Source: Sclerodactyla briareus
Taxonomy: Eukaryota > Echinodermata > Holothuroidea > Dendrochirotida > Sclerodactylidae
Direction: 5' to 3'
Length of the DNA: 64,000 nt
NCBI GenBank assembly: GCA_026419785.1
Contig: JAODTK010005646.1
Coordinates: 124,001 to 188,000, forward strand
This document shows, one piece after another, positions 23,205-34,797 of the stretch. The notes beneath the pieces are model-generated. The model was not told the DNA's origin. It did not search any database and worked only from the letters and a program-made list of their open reading frames with translations. Position numbers and translations under genes: made by a program. Numbering within the stretch: the first letter of the stretch is position 1; every line of letters starts with the position of its first letter.

Positions 23205-24035
23205 TTTATAGCTGGGGCTTCATAGGGAATCATGAACAGACACGAAGGGCCTTTGTTGCCAGAATTAAAACCGGATGCGTCAAACCAGTTTTAATTAGGA
23301 AACAAAGGCCCGAGGTATCGTTTATTATCCATTTCAACAGAATACCATTTCACTGTAATTATTGTTTCATACGAAAAGGTGATAATAATGCTTAAAATGG
23401 CAGCAAAAACGTTTTCAAGCTCATTAGATCAAGGAGTGTTCGATATGTGCAGCTACACGGCGCGCGTGCACTTGTACATCGCGTATCGTGTTTGCGACAG
23501 CTAAACCGCGCCAATATATTGCGCGCGTTCGACTTGTGGTATATCTGAACGCAAAGGCCATTGGTGTGCGCGCTAATCCCAGGGAGTATTATTTCAACTG
23601 GAGAGGCAATCATGGAGCTATATATTAACTGGCGAGGCACGCGTGCAATCTATTGAAGCAATTTGAAAAATCGTCCCCCCACACCCTGACTGACACGCGA
23701 TCCCCTTCGTGGACTTTAAAGTGTTTTGACCATCTACGGTATGCGGTACTCTACCGGGGACGAATTTGAGGCGAAATTTCTCATTGCCCACACGGACTGA
23801 CACGGCGGATCTCATTTTCGTGCGTTAAATTTTTTGATCAAACTACTACGGTCTGGGTTACTCTTTCGTAGTACATTTTCAGGTAGCGCCTCTGGAGACA
23901 ATGTCTAACGCCGCGCGACTGCATTTTACACAAGGCCAACTTCACTCAGCATAGGGCAGTTAGTGTTGGATTGCCCGGGCCTCGCTCATCATTATTTGGT
24001 CAGCCAATTTTTTAGTATTCGAATATAACCGGTTA
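23205..24035. other. Segment of unit A not matched in unit B
   Basis: Unit B has unrelated sequence at 42640-42885. Besides the 23247 hairpin, A has two diverged ~108-bp direct units, with landmarks CTGACTGACACG...CTACGGTATGCGGTACTC and CGGACTGACACG...CTACGGTCTGGGTTACTC, at about 23687 and 23795. No gene is recognised. Confidence 0.5.
23247..23311. repeat. 65-bp imperfect hairpin in unit A
   Basis: GGGCCTTTGTTGCC then AATTAAAAC on the left pairs with GTTTTAATT and GGAAACAAAGGCCC on the right, with only a few mismatches, around a loop of about 18 bases. It lies in the 23205-24035 stretch that has no match in unit B. It may be a small foldback element; no flanking duplication was identified. 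Confidence 0.65.
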
Positions 24036-24763
24036 ATAATTAGCACCCATGTTTTCCGCAGTGCTTCCCAACGGCATTCTTGCTGGATTTTCATATTCAC
24101 AATGAATTGATGATACTGATATTTCGTCTCTGTGTCACCTAGTTAACTGAGTGCTGCATATGGAATTTATCACGTGGAGTTACCACTCGCTTACTCGAGT
24201 GTCCAAATGATGGTCACTGTATCGTGAAGTATTTTCCAGTTGCTCGCGTAGCGTCATGTATGGATAGATACTATTGCGAGAGATGGGGATTTGTCATTAG
24301 GGTGCAGGGTCATGAGCATTGGCGCCAGAGACATCCTCTTGGTTATCCTCCTCTTGTCTACTACTGATGTTTTGTTTTAATTTCTTTGTGGTTTTTCTTT
24401 CTCATGCGTTTATAACAGTAGATGGGGGGACGTGGGGTATTCTTCTGAGCTCATGTGTGGTAAGTTCTGGTGGCCTCCTCTGCGTTGTTCTGGTATTCGT
24501 TTCATATTTGTGTGTACTGAAATGTGTGGAATCAATGGATCATAAAAAATTATCCCGTTTGAAATTTCATTCTATGCGGTGTTATGTGACGATGGCGTAT
24601 TTCTTTTGTATGCAATATAGTGATCTGCTGCTTATATAGCGCTTCGTCCCCTCGTCCGAACACATGCTCATAGCGGTTTGTACATATTACCCGACCCCTG
24701 AACATCAGTGGTACTTGTCAAATCCGTACTCCCTTACTCCCCCTGCCATACGGTCACTTCATC
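24036..24763 (+). other. Duplicated downstream segment, unknown content (unit A)
   Basis: Matches 42885-43580. Strongly similar words include GTCCAAATGATGGTCACTGT and TTCTGAGCTCATGTGTGG then TAAGTTCTGGTGGCCTCCTC. The longest frames (24319-24639 here, 43122-43427 in B) are not the same protein, so no conserved coding is shown. Confidence 0.45.
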
Positions 24764-25028
24764 TTGACCTCCGTTGGAATAGAACATACCAGCGTAGCAT
24801 GGTGGCACACCCTACCTCCATAGAACCTTGCTATTTGCTAATTTATTCTATTTGCTGTAGTGCCAAAAAAAAATGCGTACATAAGTACATGTGATCAAAT
24901 ACATAGTGTGATCATTATATTAGTTCACTGTACCGTGAAAGTAAAGTTTCACCCTGTAACAAAATCTTATTCTTCATTCCGCTCTCGGACTTACACCAAT
25001 GTATAAGCATCATATTATCACATTATTG

Positions 25029-28000
25029 CATGGGCGTCAACCATTCCGAAACGGGGGAGGGGGGGGGGAGCAAAACTGACTGCGAATACCTAGCTAAGCG
25101 GAGAGCGCCACCATGGTTGGCGCGTAGTCGTACCAAGGAAATTTTGCTTGTTATACCTCCCCATATGCCGGAACTGGGCTTTCCGTGCCTACTTGGCAAA
25201 CATCTAAATGTGCAATTTATTGGAAGGAAAATGTTTGAAGAGTCCGTCACACCATGCTACGACCTCTCTATAAACGTTTGTTGGAACAAACTGTCAGGCG
25301 AGTGAACTACAAACCAATAAACCGAACCCACTGGCAGTTTTTCACAATTTGATTTACCTGGAACAGCTCATTGAGGAATTTTGAATGAAATGGGTCAGCT
25401 CAGATGCAGGAAACGATACTTACGGTACACGAAAGTTGAAATCCATCGGCAGTACCTAGGATCTTTTTCAGTGGCGGCAGCTGGGGGCGGGGGGGTGGGG
25501 GGGGGGGGGGTGGAATGGAATAATTTATAGGGGTCTTCTTGACCCATTTTGCGGAGCTGATGCCATGGCGCGGTCATGGTATTTTTTAGAGGCTCAGTGT
25601 ATTGAATTGGTGGGCTTTTCATACTATTCAAATAAAATACCCAAAATCTCATAAAAGGTGCCTAAATTTCATTCCTGCTCGATTTCTCCCCCTTTTTTGG
25701 CCCGATTATGTTCACTTGCCACTACCGGTACTCTTCGAGTTCTCGAGTAGATTTTAACTTGAATATGCACTGACTCAATTCTATGGGCCACCTGATTGTA
25801 CTGTCCGGCTATATTGGGCGCAGAACCAATTGACCCGATCTCAGGAAATTATTTACCCTTCGTGCATAAGATCCTCACCAATGATGTGTAAAAAGTTTTA
25901 CAGATAGGGCGTATATCGTGTACCAGTTAGGGAAAATGTAAAGTCGGTGTAATGCCAGTGGGGAGGGGGAAATGAAGTTTAATTAACAAAAAGATCTGGG
26001 GAGGGGCTAAGGGGGGGGGTTCCTCCTCCCCCTTGCAATTTTTTTATTGCATTTTCCGGTGGCCATAGATGCAATTTGGTACAATAAGCACTCCAAAACC
26101 CTCATTTCATTCCAGAAATTATTTTATATATGCGAGGCTGACTTGCTGCCGTCTGAACTCTTGTGCGCCGTGATTTCCACCTGCCAAATCGAATCGAGGG
26201 CAGTAACATTTATTAAGTTTAACATCTCATTTCCCTCCGGAGGACCCTGAATTCCCCCTCACCCACTTTGAAGATTTTTGCAATTTCGGTGGCCTTAAGA
26301 TGCAAAAGTCTGCAAAATTGCATTATGACACTCCTTAACACAACTAACGTTGAAACAAAACACGGACAACTAAACTCTCCCACTCTTTGTTCTCAAAATA
26401 TATTTTAATATTGTATTTTCACGTCCTTTAGATGCGACTTGTGCTACTCAAGGATCTCTTGATTGGTACTGAGTAAGTGTGCTCTTCTTTGGGAGTTGGG
26501 GTGAATCTTATCTAATAGCGGACCGCCAACATCGGCATACGGACCATTTCATTTAGGGGCCGAACAAAATTTGCCCGAATTTTAGGTGGGTCCCCCCTAA
26601 GGGACTTGGTCCCGCGCGCGGAAAATTTTGTGCATGCTTTCCGGGGATTTTTTGTTTTTTTTTTTTCTGTTGTTTTAAACTTTTGGGCCTTTTCGCTGCT
26701 CAAATTTTTCCGAATCCTTCCTGTCATTTTTTGCCCAAATTCTCTCATCTCAGAATAATGTGTAGGGCATCCTGCCCCGCGCCCCCCCCCCCCCCCCCCC
26801 GGTGGTTAAAATAATGTTGCCTTTATACACTGTCAGATAGATGCAATTTTGTTGCTCTGAATCTTGTGATGTTTTGTCTGCCAAAATGTGCTGAGATCGA
26901 ATTTCATTGAGTTCGCGAGTGACGGGAGGAACCGGTTAGGCCTACGTAAAAATACACCTGAGGATATTGCGTGGGGAGCGCGGCGTGAACTTTGGCACCA
27001 CTTTGTACTTCTATTTTTTTAAAATTCGCTGAATTGCGCATTGTCGGTTTTTTATAGGGATCCTCTCTAGGTTTTCCCTCCTCAATTTTTTTTTTATATG
27101 CGATTTCGCTGTCTCATTTTGGACCATAGCAAACTCTTTTGTCCGAATTGGAATGCAGGATGGGGGGGGGGCTTCTTCCTCGTATGTCCATGCCTTCAGC
27201 TGACTAACCAGAACGCTATATGTATAGTTTAGTCCAAGCAGAAATATAAAATTGCACTAGCCTATTGTCGAAAATGCTTGTGGGTCAATTTGCAGAGATT
27301 TTTTACACAAGCTATTTCCGCGTTGGTGTAGGGAACCTAATTCCTACCCTAATCCCTAATCATAACAAAAGACAAAATCGATTGCTCTATAATAACGACA
27401 GCCAATCACAGCGGTCGTTGTAAAATATGTGTGTTGTTAATGGACGAAAAAAAGTCTATTATTGCGAAATTTGACACATAAAAAGAATAAGGGGGGGGGG
27501 GTTCACACCGAGGAGTGGGGGGGGGGTACCTCGCCCACACATTGATCTCTGGGGGGAGCACCCGATTCCTCCGGCCTCGGTCGAACCCGCCCCCGACTCT
27601 CGAATTGGTTCAAGGCAAAGAACACGGACGGTACGTAATTTGGTGAATAAAGGAATAAAAGGCCAAACTTTTGAGAGTTTACGTACGTCAAGCAAAATGA
27701 ACGATGAATGTAGACACCACTAATCTGTAGGTCTGCAGTTGCACGACGGCTGGAATGACGCATCTAATTTATACGGCGCATTGCAAATGTTATGTTGGGG
27801 TATAACTCATCTCTTCGTTTCGAAGATGTCGGTAATGTATTAGTTAATCAAGTTCAGAAACGTGGGTAAAAAGCTTTCAGATGGAGTAGGCAGGGATGTA
27901 GTCGAGGACCAGTCTCGGTCTTGTATTTATTCTCGGAATAACTGGTCTCGGTCGGACTTTCGAGACCGCTTATACCTACAGTGTATAGGCTATACACTCA

Positions 28001-28839
28001 AGATGTGGGCTGGTCTCGGGCTATACGGTCTCTCTCGACTACATCCCTGGGAGTAGGCTTAAACTAAAAGTAAATCGTTCGAAGATAAAAGGGCATCAAT
28101 CTAAATGCCTATGTTGTTTTTTGAACGTTTTGAAGAATACAGTTCTTCATGGAACGGGTGACAAAACTCATGCTCCATTACTTGGATTGCAATCGAAGAA
28201 AGAAAACACAACCCCGCAAAAGCGCAAGAAAAAAGCGACCATAGCGACATTCTAAGCCGTCAAGGTCAGTTGATTGGAAGTGAAACTTCTCCTGGGCTCA
28301 ACAGCTCATCGGAGGAGGTCAATTTAGCGTGTTAGTTGAGTCAGTGGGCCGCAATGGTGTGGATATCCTTTTCAATTTCAGCTACAGAACGTGATTCGGG
28401 CCTTGTAAATAGTTGATCTGCGAGGCCTATGCCATTCTAATACGGAAATCAAGAAGGATTAATGTCAGAAGTTGCAACGTGTGAATAAGCCCATTGGGGC
28501 GAAGAAGAAACCTTGTCGTAAAAAAAAGAGTGGAAACCAAATTGCACACCCAAGCAACGCGGAGCGCGCGGAAAATTTGCACTAAACTCGGGCATTCGAT
28601 GAAAAATTGGGCGTTTTAGGACCTTTAATTAGCCCAGCCTCTTGCTATTGCCCAATGCTTAATTCCGCTCCCAGCGCCAAACTGGAGATACCACAAAACC
28701 CAGAGGCAATTTCATTGCGATCTCATGTCCCTCATACGCCAAAACATGGGAGGGGGGGGGGCATTTGATATTGTGTCCCCCACCCATCGAAATGTGGGGG
28801 GGGACAGGTCCACCCGTCCCCCCAGGATTGACGCCCATG
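25029..28839. mobile_element. 3.8-kb TIR element, degenerate, with nested MITE
   Basis: The ends are inverted: CATGGGCGTCAA at 25029 and TTGACGCCCATG ending at 28839. The flanking octamers CATTATTG (25021-25028) and CATTATGG (28840-28847) agree at 7 of 8 positions. The element lies within sequence that has no counterpart in unit B. The interior has long G or C runs near both ends and several diverged copies of a GGTGGCC...GATGCAA motif (26059, 26288, 26431, 26840). No transposase was recognised. The two ends could belong to two members of the same family, so the full span is less certain than the ends. Confidence 0.6.
27891..28049. mobile_element. hAT-type MITE with perfect ends
   Basis: A 159-bp element with perfect 16-bp terminal inverted repeats, CAGGGATGTAGTCGAG and CTCGACTACATCCCTG, flanked by the exact 8-bp duplication GGAGTAGG (27883-27890 and 28050-28057). 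The interior is rich in TCTCGG and GGTCTCG words and has no coding capacity. It is nested inside the larger 25029-28839 element. The perfect ends and duplication point to a recent, transposase-mobilised insertion. Confidence 0.92.
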
Positions 28840-29440
28840 CATTATGGGGCCGCGCATGTCAATCATCTATGTATTCCAGAAGAAAATCATCGCCACCTTA
28901 GGGCACTCATAATAATCCATTATTTTTTCGTCATAAACTCAAAGGCAAGTAAACTAAAATTGCTGAAGAGTGGTAAATGGTATCAGTAACGCGCGTAGAC
29001 TAACTATTAGGTAGTTCCTCCATTCACTAGACGACGTTTTCCCCGTGGTGGCTGTACTTGCAGTTGCGATGGGCGGGGTCTTGGTCTTGTTGTGGGGATT
29101 GCTCCTGGATATTTGCAATAAGCCCCAGTCGGTCAGCTGTGCTCAGTCACGCTGGGCATGAATCTTTCGCCCCTCCAGCTTTTCAGATAAGGACGTAAAG
29201 TGACGGTGGTCCCAGGAGCAGGCTGGGATTGGTAACACCCTCGGCTCAATATCATCTGACTATCAGTCGAAAATTGAAGGCGAATTATCGCCAGTGCTCA
29301 TTAACGATGATTGCCTTCGCCAAAATGAGAAAAGCCGGAGCTAACGGTACATTCTACGCATCCAGCAGATTGACACTTGCACCTTAACTGTTGAAAAACA
29401 GGTGTTGAGTCTGTTAAGTCACGTTTTCGGTAACGCGTGA

Positions 29441-29480
29441 TTGCGTGTGAGTGCGTGTGAGTGCGTGTGAGTGCGTGTTT
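29441..29480 (+). repeat. 10-bp tandem repeat GTGTGAGTGC
   Basis: About four units of GTGTGAGTGC-type sequence (GCGTGTGAGT repeated). Unit B has only a CGCGTGGGTGTGTG stretch at the matching place (about 44037), so the repeat is length-variable between the copies. Confidence 0.7.
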
Positions 29481-29927
29481 TAACGTGTTTGTAACTAAAA
29501 GCAACATAAGGATCGTTCACTCAGACAATGATAATAATTGAAAGAACGTAGCCTGGTTTATATAAAGCACTGCCCGAAATGCACACTTTATTGACTGAAG
29601 AAAGCCTATACAAATAACTTTGGCAACAACTATTGTGGTGACAGTGTCTGGTAGTGTTCGAATTTCAGGACAGTAGCCCACTATGGAGAGGGATATTAAA
29701 AAATAAAATATAAAACACAATGAATTCCAAGGTAATTCAAAAGGTTTATTAAAGGCATGGAAATATTATGTATCCCGCAACACTTCCAAAATACTCTGTA
29801 TAATAGTTTCAGTTAGACTACATTTGTTCTCAGTCATGACCTATCACTCAAGCAACCCGTGTGAGTGATATATGTGTTGTCCCTGACTTCTAGTGAGAGT
29901 ATCGGGAAGAAATGACAGTGGCAAAAC

Positions 29928-32044
29928 GGTAGCGTAACTGAAGGGGGGGGGGGCGGGGGCGGTCGCCCCCACTTTCGTACTCGAGACGGTATGTCGGTAC
30001 ATTTGCTGATCTTGTCGGTACATCATGCGGACGTCCGGAATGTTTCCCGAGTGGGTACGCTACATTTTACACACCTAGGACGGGGCCTGTGTCCCCGACA
30101 TATAACTTTCCACCCCGCTTATGGAATGGAAATTCCGATTATTGAAGAGTATTTGCGAGCCGAGTCATAGTTAAGTTTGAGTGAGATCACGTATCCACCC
30201 ATTTCATCCAAACAAATTTACATGGTGGCATTATGGATCTCTTTCGAAATGTCCCAGAAAAGAATAAAAGTACCCAATTCTGCAGGGAGGTGAAACGTCC
30301 TGCAGCATATACTATTCAGAGTGCCTAATTGAGTGGGATGTCACTGATTTCATTTTTCTTTTACTTTTCTTTCTTGAGAAAATAGTCTAAAAGATGAATA
30401 CATTAAAAATGTATCTTTGCAAATCTGAACGATTCCTGGACCACTCTGGCATTGGAACAAACTTATTATTGGACCTCCCGTCGGGGAAATCCCGGCGCCA
30501 CCACTGCGCAGGCTACCGGCACCTTTCCTTTATTGATGCTCAAATTCAGGATCACCAGGCGCGGATCCAAGGGGGTGGGGTGGGGCTTTTCGGCTTTCTC
30601 CCCCCCCCCCTTTTCAGCAGATATACCATTGTGTACGTTTCAGCCCCCCTTCTGTGAATTAGTCCGGTGGAATATCGGTCCGACTTGATCAACCCATTAC
30701 TTTTCACCTGTTTGAATTCATTTCGGGATTCTTTGCAATTCGACGGCCAGGTACATCTGTGCTAATGTCAACTCCATAGACGTCTGTTCGATGATGCACA
30801 GAATTATATGAATCGTCTTGATAATTTTTCTATAGAATCTCCTAAACCAAAATCACCATAGCATTTTCCAAATGAGCCTCGTGTTGCACTAGAGAGCATC
30901 TAGAATCCTACATGCAGCTTCCATGGCCCTAGGGCAGTCCCTGGACCCACGCCGAAGGGAATTTGTGCTACGCGGTCTTGTTGTATGGTATGGCAACACA
31001 GAAGTTGCCCGCGCTACATTACAAGGGCGACATGATTTCACCTAACATATAAATTTTCCTAACGTCTGTTTTTTATGATTCTCAGAATTCTACGAATCTT
31101 CTTGATAGTTTTCTAGAATCTTGTTAACCAAAATCATGATAAATTGTTCCCAAATGGGCTTAAGATTGCACTAAAGAGCACCTGGAATCCTACAGCTTCC
31201 CGGGCCCTAAGGCGGGGCACTGAACCCACGCTGAGTGGAATAGCTTCTCATAATGTGCGCTATGCACACATAGGGCTTGGTTTGTTCGCACTCTATTCAC
31301 TCAATATCATCCACCCCCCCCCCCCCCCCTTCGGGAAAACCTGTATCCGCGCCTGATCGCTGTACTGTTATTCAATGACTGACGTCATTTTGATGTATTG
31401 TATAAAATATCGTTTCAGTCGGCATGAATGATCAGGATTAAGTTATTGATTGCATATTAACTTATTTTAGGATACTCTTGGCATCCTTAGGGTGATACTA
31501 TTTGATGACTTACCTGGGTTCTTGTACTATTGTGTTGTTTCATCAACTATACCGCGGTATGCAATATATTGGTAGATGTTGGAGGGGGAAGGATAGGTGT
31601 AATCACAGCTGTGTAGATCTCTCTTCGTAAGTGATGACCCTGGAAGAGAAAGTTGTCCAGGCGCGGCTTTATGGGGAGCTACAGGGCTCCAGCCTACAAA
31701 ATTATCCTGAGCCACCCCCCCCCCCCCCTACCCAACCACCCAATAGTGTCCATGGTTATAAGTGTGAACATGATGGAATGCGCCAAACCGGACAATACTT
31801 ACAATTGCCTCTTTGCAGCGGGGAAAGGCCTCTTCTGTATCTGGAAATGTCTAAGAAAAATTCTTGGTACGATATGCCACCAACCTATAGCGGCGTTCAG
31901 CTAAGATAGTCACAAAAGCATAGTAGCCCCACATATTGCCTCGAAAACGCGCTGTCAAGTGTGGGTATATGGACTATATGCTGTCGGAAATTTAGCTTAT
32001 TTCCATCCCCGCAGCCTCACTTTCATCACCCAAGTTACGCTACT
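29928..32044. mobile_element. 2.1-kb TIR element present only in unit A
   Basis: Ends GGTAGCGTAACT (29928) and AGTTACGCTACT (to 32044) are inverted with one mismatch. They are flanked by the exact duplication GGCAAAAC (29920-29927 and 32045-32052), or 9 bp if the preceding T is counted. The matching place in unit B has no such insertion. The duplication length suits hAT (8 bp) or Mutator-like (9 bp) elements. It contains a nested TIR element at 30556-31355. Interior frames are short and low in complexity; no transposase was recognised. Confidence 0.78.
30556..31355. mobile_element. 0.8-kb TIR element with internal tandem dimer
   Basis: Starts CAGGCGCGGATCC and ends GTATCCGCGCCTG, inverted over 13 bases with one mismatch. 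Next to both ends are G or C runs, (G)n at 30571 and (C)n at 31313. The interior contains two ~280-bp units in tandem, beginning ACGTCTGTT at about 30779 and 31061; they share the GCACTA-AGAGCA and GAATCCTAC stretches. The flanks ATCAC and ATCGC match at 4 of 5 positions, so the target duplication is weak. Superfamily not assigned. Confidence 0.6.
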
Positions 32045-32052
32045 GGCAAAAC

Positions 32053-33225
32053 CGTGAGAAGGGTGTTCACGACTCCGATCACCCCAACCCCGATCTCCCC
32101 AACTCCCCCGAAGTTTTCAGGTGTTGGCACATAATAAACATTTCGCCAGGGGCAGGATGCGAGGACACTCTTTCCATTGCGCATTAGCCTCTCAGCCCCA
32201 TTCACCCTCCTCGAGGACACATTTCTAGTGTATGTCACTAGAGCTTATGAAGGATGACTTTGGGCCCACGGTACCCTTAATTTTTTGCAAGCAAATCAAT
32301 ATAACTTTGACATATCATATAACAATGTGAGTGCTATTTATAACGCTGTGAGTGTTATATAATACCGGCGAGTAATACAATGTGTTTTACAGCACTGTAT
32401 AGCTTTGCAGAATTCAAGAACCTTCTTCTACCTAATCCGTGCATGCTGGGCCACAACTACTAATGCCTCGGTAGAGTGGCGTGTCCCAAAACTTGAGATG
32501 TGCATCTTTGGGGACACAGACGAGTGCATATGAATTCGCTGGGATAGGATAAAGTAAGATAGCGATTGCTGGCAATGTTTTTTTTAATCTTCAGCCATGA
32601 ACTGCGAGGGGAAGAAGACAAACGTCTGGAAGAAGTTTTCGCAAAATGGTATATTGATTGGAATAGGAAGGTAATACTTGGGCAACTAACCCCCCGGAAA
32701 ATTCCATTGAAAACGTATTTCGTTTGTATATGATACAAAGGCTATGATCAGAGTATCCTTGCTAATTTATCTGTTTTTAGAGGAATGTTCCTCTGCTACG
32801 TCAAAACCTTGGCTGTTGTTGGTCAGAGTCAGGTTTCCGTGTTGGGATTACCACCTACCCACCTTTGTTGGGACAATTCCTGGCGCCACGGCTGAGACAA
32901 AGTTGTCAGAGTTTCACGACAAGAGCAACACAACCAGAAAGGAAAGAATCACTACACGTCTTCGTGTTTATTATTTAACATTTGTTTATTTATATGATGT
33001 TAATTGACCCTCGTCGCAGTTCTTTTTTCGATGTCAGTTTCATTCCCATATTTCTGTTAGTTCAGTTTTTTTTTTCCCGTTGATACGTGATATGATTTAT
33101 TTAAGATAAGACAGGAAATAGCTCCCAATTAAGAATGATAAATTAGGACAGAAGTCTCTCAGAAGAGTTACTGGCAGTGGAGTGTTTCCTGACCGCCGGT
33201 GCTCGAGACCAGGCTATCAGCTGGT
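32053..33225 (+). other. Right end of unit A; no gene recognised
   Basis: Matches 44640-45920 and includes GAGGACACTCTTTCCAT, the two-unit 21-bp repeat and CCTGGCGCCACGGCTGAG (about 32880 / 45640). Frames differ between the copies. No family was recognised. Confidence 0.45.
32319..32360. repeat. 21-bp hairpin repeat, two units (unit A)
   Basis: Two diverged units, ATAACAATGTGAGTGCTATTT and ATAACGCTGTGAGTGTTATAT, occupy the place of the ten-unit array in unit B. The flanking AAGCAAATCAATATAA is shared. This shows that the array expanded in B or contracted in A after the split. Confidence 0.75.
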
Positions 33226-33667
33226 TATCTGGTATTGAATAATGTTAGAACATCGCAACAGCACAATGCTCCTTAGTTGGGATAGGAATCCACAGATGCG
33301 GAGGCGGTATGGATTTAAAAATCGCCGTTTCGCGGGGGAGATTGATTTTTTTTTCTTAAGATTGGATCTAAAACTGTGTGAGGAGATGAACAGACCCTAA
33401 AGAGGAAGAGATACTTCTGTTCCAGAAAAATCTCAGCTGACTTCTTCGGGGAGCGCATTTGAACAATGTCTCGGCATTGGATACCTGCGCTTTATAAATG
33501 ACAACCATTATAAAGAGCAATAGTCATGTGAATATGACTGGACTTTCTATTATACATTTAGAGAGTCGATTCGAGTTGAAGTTAATTCAAGAGTCACTTA
33601 TTTTTTTTTTTTTTTTTTTTTTTTGTAGCCATGAAATAAATGTGGTCCCGCAGCAACCTCTAAGAAT

Positions 33668-33733
33668 GCGCAATACTCTGTACAATACTCTGTACTCTCT
33701 ACTCTGTACTCTATACTCTGTACTCTGTATAAT
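33668..33733 (+). repeat. CTCTGTA-type microsatellite
   Basis: Repeated ATACTCTGTA and CTCTGTACTCT words. Short and variable; it sits in the spacer between the duplication units, just after a 24-base T run. Confidence 0.75.
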
Positions 33734-34307
33734 GTGACTCGTGTGACAGTAACGATTAGGAAATTTGGATGGTGTGTTACAGGTAATCGGGAACACTCAA
33801 TTTAGAGTGTAGATGTATAAAGATTGCCCAAAACGACATGAAAATAGGCTTCCCGGGTATTTATATTTGGTTTGCCAGAAACCAGGTAAACGCATCTAAT
33901 AGTATTCCCATTCAAAGAAGAAGACTCGGAAGGAGGACTCCCCCCTCTCCGTTACGCCCTATGCCGCGGGCTTGGTAATTAGAGACCAGCATGACCACCT
34001 CAATGAAAATCTATGAAAGATCGCCTCACTTTTCTTGGAACCGGAAGACGGAAAGGATAAATTTGGATAAAATTTGTTTTGTTCTTCCCTAAAATGAAAA
34101 AAGGAAGAGGGGAAACTACAAATGAAAACGCCAGAAATGCGAGTGATCGATGGTGTAGCTAGGGGGTATGGTGAGGTTGCGAGTTGTGAGAGGAGTTGGC
34201 AGTTTACCCCCCCCCCCCCCCCCCCCCGCCCGAAAGAAATTATGCACAGTTATGCAGCATGTAAATTGTATTTTTCTCTCCGGTTCATGGTTATTTTCCT
34301 TCACTTT

Positions 34308-34412
34308 TCCTCTTCTTTTTCAATTTCTTTTTCACTCCCCTCAGCACCTCTCTTCTTTCCTTCCCCTTTTCGTTTTCCCTCCTACTCTTTTTCAGTATTC
34401 CTTACTTTTTAC
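34308..34412 (+). repeat. Polypyrimidine tract
   Basis: About 100 bases that are almost all C or T (TTTCCTCTTCTTTTTC, CCTTCCCCTTTTCG), immediately followed by GGGGGAGGGAGGGGGAG. Such tracts can adopt triplex structures; no function is shown. Confidence 0.65.
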
Positions 34413-34560
34413 CGGGGGAGGGAGGGGGAGTGATACGATACGAGCCAAGAACGCGAGTTACTCCCACGTTCCACAGGTGTGGGCTCAGCACTGCATGTAC
34501 GTATGTTTTGCCGGGTGCGGCAATAATTTTAGCCGTCATATGTGAACAGTGATACCGGAT

Positions 34561-34602
34561 TGCCGTCGCCGTTGCCGTTTCCGTCGCTGTTGCCGTCGCC
34601 GC
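34561..34602 (+). repeat. Hexamer repeat GCCGTC/GCCGTT
   Basis: TGCCGTCGCCGTTGCCGTTT and CCGTCGCTGTTGCCGTCGCC, with a 6-bp period and local frame XVAVAVS. About 40 bp before the start of unit B homology. Confidence 0.75.
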
Positions 34603-34797
34603 ACAAGGGTGAACGTAGCTTTAACAAAGCAAATATACCATCTGGTGGTGAGCAGACGTTACCCCACTGTGAGAGGAACTACGTATGATCGTTAGCTCAG
34701 CCGAGTACCAGCATAATTCATTGCATGCGCCGGACGAATATATTCCATGAGACAAATCAACGGCCGTCACTTACCAGCAGAGAGACCATGGATCAAC

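Larger units (their letters stand above)
24764..28981. other. Sequence present only in unit A (4.2 kb)
   Basis: Unit B runs directly from ...GTCACTCATCAGTAACG (near 43577), whereas A has 4.2 kb between GGTCACTTCATC and ATCAGTAACG. The 25029-28839 element explains most of it. The flanking 24764-25020 and 28848-28981 are unexplained: either part of an older outer insertion or sequence deleted from B. No gene is visible. A K/R-rich stretch around 28190-28250 and 28500-28540 is broken by stops. Confidence 0.6.
7272..33225 (+). repeat. Segmental duplication, unit A
   Basis: This unit is collinear with 34642-45920. Homology begins at CTGGTGGTGAGCAGACG (7274 / 34642) and ends around GGCTATCAGC (33220 / 45912). 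Matching blocks are: 7272-7808 with 34642-35177; 10240-10955 with 35170-35421 plus 37815-38380; the two 53-bp arrays; 20574-22297 with 40100-41792; 22298-23205 with 41793-42640; 24035-24763 with 42885-43580; 28982-29927 with 43585-44640; and 32110-33225 with 44640-45920. A is longer because of transposon insertions and the larger array. The upstream and downstream flanks are unrelated. Confidence 0.85.
33226..34641. other. Spacer between the two duplication units
   Basis: No homology was seen to the sequence upstream of unit A or downstream of unit B. It contains a poly-T run (33601-33624), a CTCTGTA-type microsatellite (33668-33733), a poly-C run (about 34207-34227), a pyrimidine-rich tract (34308-34412) followed by a G-rich stretch (34413-34430), and a GCCGTC/GCCGTT hexamer repeat (34561-34602). 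No gene was seen. Confidence 0.6.
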
